7,929 nucleotides of DNA from CAZAYB01 sp964489215. Lineage in GTDB: Bacteria; Planctomycetota; Phycisphaerae; Sedimentisphaerales; Anaerohalosphaeraceae. Location of the stretch: assembly GCA_964489215.1 (NCBI GenBank), contig CAZAYB010000141.1, positions 1 through 7,929 on the forward strand, given 5' to 3'. The notes beneath the pieces were generated by a model. It was not told where the DNA came from, ran no database searches, and worked only from the letters and a program-made list of their open reading frames with translations. Shown here piece by piece: positions 5,025 through 7,929 of the stretch. The number at the start of each line of letters is the position of its first letter. Positions within the stretch are counted from its first letter, which is position 1. The translations under genes were made by a program, and so were the position numbers.

Positions 5025-7242
5025 TACTGCCAAGAAGATATTGTTTGTTGATGATGAGCCGCATGTATTAAGCGGCATCAGGCGTCATCTGCGCGGTATT
5101 TTCGAAGTAGATACAGCGACAAGTTCGGCAGAGGGTTTGGAGATGATTGAAGATCGGGGTCATTATGCGGTGGTGGTTTCAGATCTTCATATGGATGAGA
5201 TGGACGGGATGGAATTTCTGCGTGAAGTGCGTAGGGTCAGTCCGGACAGTGTTTGTGTTGTTCTTACAGGTTATGCAGACCTCGAGGTAGCGGTAGAGGC
5301 GGTAAATGAGCGTCGGATATACCGTTTTTTGACTAAGCCCTGTCCTGGTGAGAAGCTTATCAAGACCCTTAATGAATGCCTGGAGCATTATCTTCAGGTA
5401 GTTTCGATGTCATCTTATACTTATACCAGTTATATAGAGGACGGAGTGTTGGTCTGGACGGACCGCAGTCAGGGCTGTCTTGCGGTTACGGGTTACTGTG
5501 CCCAGGATTTTGTGCGTGACAAGGATCTTGTTATGGAAATAGTTTTGCCGGATTACCGTGAAAAGGTTAAAGGGCACGTTGATGATATTCTTATGGGTAA
5601 GGAAGTTGGTCCTTTTGAGTTCAAGATTTGCCGTCGTGACGGTGAGATTCGCTGGCTTCGTGATACAATAATACCTCATCGCAATGATGATGGTGTGCTG
5701 CTTCGTTTTGACGGTCTTGTAGAGGATGTAACCGAGGCTCGTGAGATGGAGTCTGCTCTTCAGGACAGTGAGGCCCGTTATCAGCGAATGGTTGCGAATG
5801 TTCCTGGAGTGGTTTTTCAGCTTGTTCAGCGCAGTGACGGGTCTATATCATTTGTGTTTGTCAGCGACAGCGGAGAGCGAACTTTCGGTGTTAAGGCAGA
5901 GAGTATAAAGGAAGACAGCAGTGTGTTTTTCGATTTTATTGCAGAAGAAGACAGGGTTGAACTTAAGGAGCTTCTCAGCTCTGAGAGCAAGTCTCTTGAA
6001 CCTATAGAGTACTGTGCTCGATTTAAGGTAAACGGAGAGAAGAGGTGGTATCAGTTTGTGGCACGTCCGGGCCGAGTTGATGATAATGTTACTCTTTGGG
6101 ACGGCTTGCTAATCGATGTGACTGCATTGCGTTCAGCGGAGAAGGAAGTTGAGAGTCTTGCGAAATTTCCATTTGAAAATCCCAATCCGGTTCTTCGTGT
6201 TTCGAGGGACGGATTTATTCTTTATGCCAACAAGGCCAGTGAGCCTTTGCTTAAGCTTTGGAACAGGGAAGTCAAGCAGAAGGTTCCGGATGATATATTC
6301 CAGTTAGTTGAGGAGGTTCGTGCAGGAGAGGGTTATGAGTGTATCGAGGTTAAGTGCAAGAATCGTTATTTTTCGATAGTATTTTCACCGATAAGTGAAT
6401 ACGATTATGTGAATTTATATGCCCGTGATATAACCGAGGCTAAGCTAGCGGAGATTGAACTTCGTCGAGCGAACAAGATTCTTAAGGAGCATGACCGTTT
6501 GAAGAGTGAGTTTGTATCGACGGTAAGTCATGAGCTTCGTACTCCTTTGTGCATTTTCAAGAATATTATATCCAATGCAATGGCAGGAGTTATGGGCAAG
6601 ATAAGCAGTAAGCTGATGCGTAATCTTCAGATTGCTGACCGCAGTGTTGACAGGCTAAGCAGGATAATATCGGATTTTCTTGATATATCTAAGATCGAGT
6701 CAGGTACGATGAAACTCAAGCGTTGTTCAGTGAGTTTTAATACAGTTGTTGGTGAGGTTGTCGAGTCGTTGAGTCATCTGGCCGAGGCTAAGGGCATTAA
6801 GATAAAGAGCCAGGTTCCCAGCGAGGCTTTGATTGTTTATGCAGACAGGGACAGGCTGATCCAGATACTGACGAATCTTATCGGCAATGCAGTTAAGTTT
6901 ATCAATATGGACGGTAAGATAGATCTGATAGTTAGCCGAAATGTTGATGAGATTGAGGTTTGTGTTAAGGATAACGGTCCCGGTTTGAGCAACGAAGATA
7001 TAGACCGGATATTCGACCGTTTTGTTCAGATTAATCTTATGGCAGGTCCTGGTGAGCATGGGACCGGTCTTGGTTTGTCGATTGCGAAGGAACTTGTTGA
7101 GATGCATGACGGCAGGCTGTGTGTTGACAGTGTTGTTGGCGAGGGGAGCTGTTTCAGGTTTACTCTTCCGTTGTACAGTGAATCGACTGCAGCTGATGAT
7201 GATGAAGCTGTCAGTGTTTCTGAAGGTAAGTCAGGTGAGTGA
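5014..7242 (+). CDS. Receiver-PAS-PAS-PAS-histidine kinase (N-terminal receiver hybrid kinase)
   Basis: The protein has 742 residues and no clear membrane segment. Receiver, about 7-125: D13-D14, phosphoacceptor D57 (VVVSDLHMDEMDG), T85, and K108 in FLTKPC. Three PAS-like modules follow: about 134-245 (PAC FKICRRDGEIRWLRD, ending EDVTE), 255-375 (starting RYQRMVANVPGVVFQL, ending LIDVTA) and 385-475 (PFENPNPVLRVSRDG, ending RDITEAK). The kinase core has H506 in STVSHELRTPL, a DFLDISKIESG helix, N box N621-N625, G1 DNGPG at 653-657, F box IFDRF at 666-670, and G2 GTGLGLSIAKELV from 683. It is fully equipped for catalysis. An acidic tail closes the protein. The ATG overlaps the HDOD gene's stop by 11 bases, with GAGG upstream. 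The receiver at the front suggests that phosphorylation, perhaps by the first kinase, tunes this kinase; the alternative is internal phosphotransfer from H506 to D57. The downstream OmpR-type regulator is a candidate target. Confidence 0.92.
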   Translation: MSPDTAKKILFVDDEPHVLSGIRRHLRGIFEVDTATSSAEGLEMIEDRGHYAVVVSDLHMDEMDGMEFLREVRRVSPDSVCVVLTGYADLEVAVEAVNERRIYRFLTKPCPGEKLIKTLNECLEHYLQVVSMSSYTYTSYIEDGVLVWTDRSQGCLAVTGYCAQDFVRDKDLVMEIVLPDYREKVKGHVDDILMGKEVGPFEFKICRRDGEIRWLRDTIIPHRNDDGVLLRFDGLVEDVTEAREMESALQDSEARYQRMVANVPGVVFQLVQRSDGSISFVFVSDSGERTFGVKAESIKEDSSVFFDFIAEEDRVELKELLSSESKSLEPIEYCARFKVNGEKRWYQFVARPGRVDDNVTLWDGLLIDVTALRSAEKEVESLAKFPFENPNPVLRVSRDGFILYANKASEPLLKLWNREVKQKVPDDIFQLVEEVRAGEGYECIEVKCKNRYFSIVFSPISEYDYVNLYARDITEAKLAEIELRRANKILKEHDRLKSEFVSTVSHELRTPLCIFKNIISNAMAGVMGKISSKLMRNLQIADRSVDRLSRIISDFLDISKIESGTMKLKRCSVSFNTVVGEVVESLSHLAEAKGIKIKSQVPSEALIVYADRDRLIQILTNLIGNAVKFINMDGKIDLIVSRNVDEIEVCVKDNGPGLSNEDIDRIFDRFVQINLMAGPGEHGTGLGLSIAKELVEMHDGRLCVDSVVGEGSCFRFTLPLYSESTAADDDEAVSVSEGKSGE

Positions 7243-7267
7243 GATTTCGTTTCAGGTCTGTTTTGGG

Positions 7268-7317
7268 GAAATGGCGGATTAGAGCCTGATTGAAAACGGC
7301 ATTTCATTTAAGATTTT
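7268..7317 (+). terminator. Weak candidate terminator after the hybrid kinase gene
   Basis: GAAATG (7268-7273) pairs with CATTTC (7300-7305). A single mismatch and two more pairs extend the stem inwards (7275-7276 with 7297-7298). A T-rich stretch (GATTTTT) begins several bases after the stem. The stem is short, AT-rich and broken by a mismatch, so transcription may continue into the response regulator at 7411. The remaining gap up to 7410 is AT-rich with no other recognised element. Confidence 0.2.
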
Positions 7318-7398
7318 TGATATTCTATGCTTATGTTTATATTTGTTTTGATCTGAAGTATTTCTAATTATTTATGTAGATTTTCAGAATTGATTTTG

Positions 7399-7404
7399 TA
7401 TAAT
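7399..7404 (+). promoter_or_regulatory. Perfect TATAAT box six bases before the response-regulator ATG
   Basis: A consensus -10 hexamer sits so that transcription would start about at the A of the ATG at 7411. There is no ribosome binding site at usable spacing (AGGG ends one base before the ATG), which is what a leaderless mRNA would look like. No good -35 is visible 15-19 bases upstream, and the region is AT-rich, so chance occurrence is possible. Confidence 0.3.
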
Positions 7405-7410
7405 CAGGGT

Positions 7411-7929
7411 ATGGATGCACGTATACTGATAGTTGATGATGAAGCAGATGTTCTTGAGCTTTTGGCGATGAGCCTTGAGAACGAAGGTTTTACGGTAGCG
7501 ACCTGTCAGCGGGCAGATGAGGTTATGATCAAAATAAACAGATTTGTACCTGATCTTGTTTTGCTTGATATTATGCTGGAGGAAGCGAGCGGAATCGACC
7601 TTACGGCGAAGATCAAGAATACGAAGTTCAGCTCGGATATTCCGGTTATTCTTTTGACTGCCAAGGATAAGAATACTGATGTTGTTGTTGGTTTGAAGGT
7701 CGGTGCTGATGATTATATAACCAAGCCGTTTGATATAGATGTTCTTGTTGCGAGGATAGAGGCAGTTCTGAGGCGTTTTCGCAAAGGCGGTGTCAACGGG
7801 CGGGTTTTGAAATCAGGGTCAGTGAGGGTTGTTCCATCGCGTCGGCAAGTAACGGTTGGTTCGTGTGAGGTAAATCTTACCAACAGTGAGTATAATATTC
7901 TTGCAGGTCTTATGGAAGCGGGGGGTGAT
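7411..7929 (+). CDS. OmpR/PhoB-family response regulator, 3' end outside the window
   Basis: 173 codons are open to the right edge without a stop. Receiver, 1-122: MDARILIVDDEADVLELL with D9-D10, phosphoacceptor D53 in LVLLDIMLEEASG, T83 in LLTAKDK, and K105 in DYITKPFDIDVL, followed by the helix ending VLRRFRKG. From about 132 the start of a winged-helix DNA-binding domain is visible (SGSVRVVPSRRQVTVG, then VNLTNSEYNILAGLME). This matches the OmpR/PhoB effector's N-terminal beta strands and first helix. The recognition helix and wing are cut off; the family is usually about 225-240 residues. The start is fixed by the family's N-terminus; there is no spaced ribosome binding site. It is expected to bind promoter DNA when phosphorylated. 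It follows the three-gene kinase operon by 168 bases on the same strand, so one of the upstream kinases may be its donor, or a cognate kinase may lie further right as in PhoB/PhoR pairs. Confidence 0.9.
   Translation, partial: MDARILIVDDEADVLELLAMSLENEGFTVATCQRADEVMIKINRFVPDLVLLDIMLEEASGIDLTAKIKNTKFSSDIPVILLTAKDKNTDVVVGLKVGADDYITKPFDIDVLVARIEAVLRRFRKGGVNGRVLKSGSVRVVPSRRQVTVGSCEVNLTNSEYNILAGLMEAGGD

Noticed and set aside
3266..7107. Minus-strand open frames within the kinase and HDOD genes
   Set aside because: Their Asn/Thr/His-rich products are what G/T-rich coding DNA gives when read backwards. No motifs are seen.
7022..7307. Open frames on both strands around the end of the hybrid kinase gene
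   Set aside because: They mostly overlap the kinase's ATPase domain in other frames and have no recognisable features.

Overview
The window looks like chromosomal DNA from a Planctomycetota bacterium, probably a Phycisphaerae/Sedimentisphaerales-type lineage. The reasons are a protein with a classical PEP-CTERM sorting tail, an Rhs/YD-repeat remnant, and two-component proteins in subfamilies that I associate with that phylum. This placement is inference; no rRNA or other phylogenetic marker is present.

Layout. Positions 1-251 hold a short tandem repeat next to a decayed piece of an Rhs/YD-repeat gene on the minus strand. Positions 436-1090 encode a secreted PEP-CTERM protein. Its well-placed ATG and signal peptide are separated from the rest of the protein by a frameshift inside a (GT)5 run. 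Positions 1262-2263 (minus strand) encode a radical SAM enzyme of the biotin-synthase-like family that lacks the residues expected in a true BioB. A 273-base divergent intergenic region follows, with a candidate promoter for each direction.

From 2537 to 7242 three signalling genes overlap one another: a PAS histidine kinase, a receiver-HDOD response regulator, and a receiver-PAS-PAS-PAS-histidine kinase. After a 168-base gap an OmpR/PhoB-type response regulator starts at 7411 and runs off the right edge. The overlaps (17-20 and 11 bases) imply an operon with coupled translation. A plausible reading is a multi-step phosphorelay in which the first kinase phosphorylates one or both receivers. 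The HDOD protein would be a non-DNA-binding output and the second kinase would be modulated through its own N-terminal receiver. The downstream regulator may be the transcriptional output. None of these partnerships is proven by the sequence.

Base composition changes near position 1260. From there to the right edge the + strand is rich in G and T whatever the gene direction, whereas the left part is balanced. No tRNA, rRNA, CRISPR array or intact transposase was seen. No intergenic stretch exceeds 300 bases.
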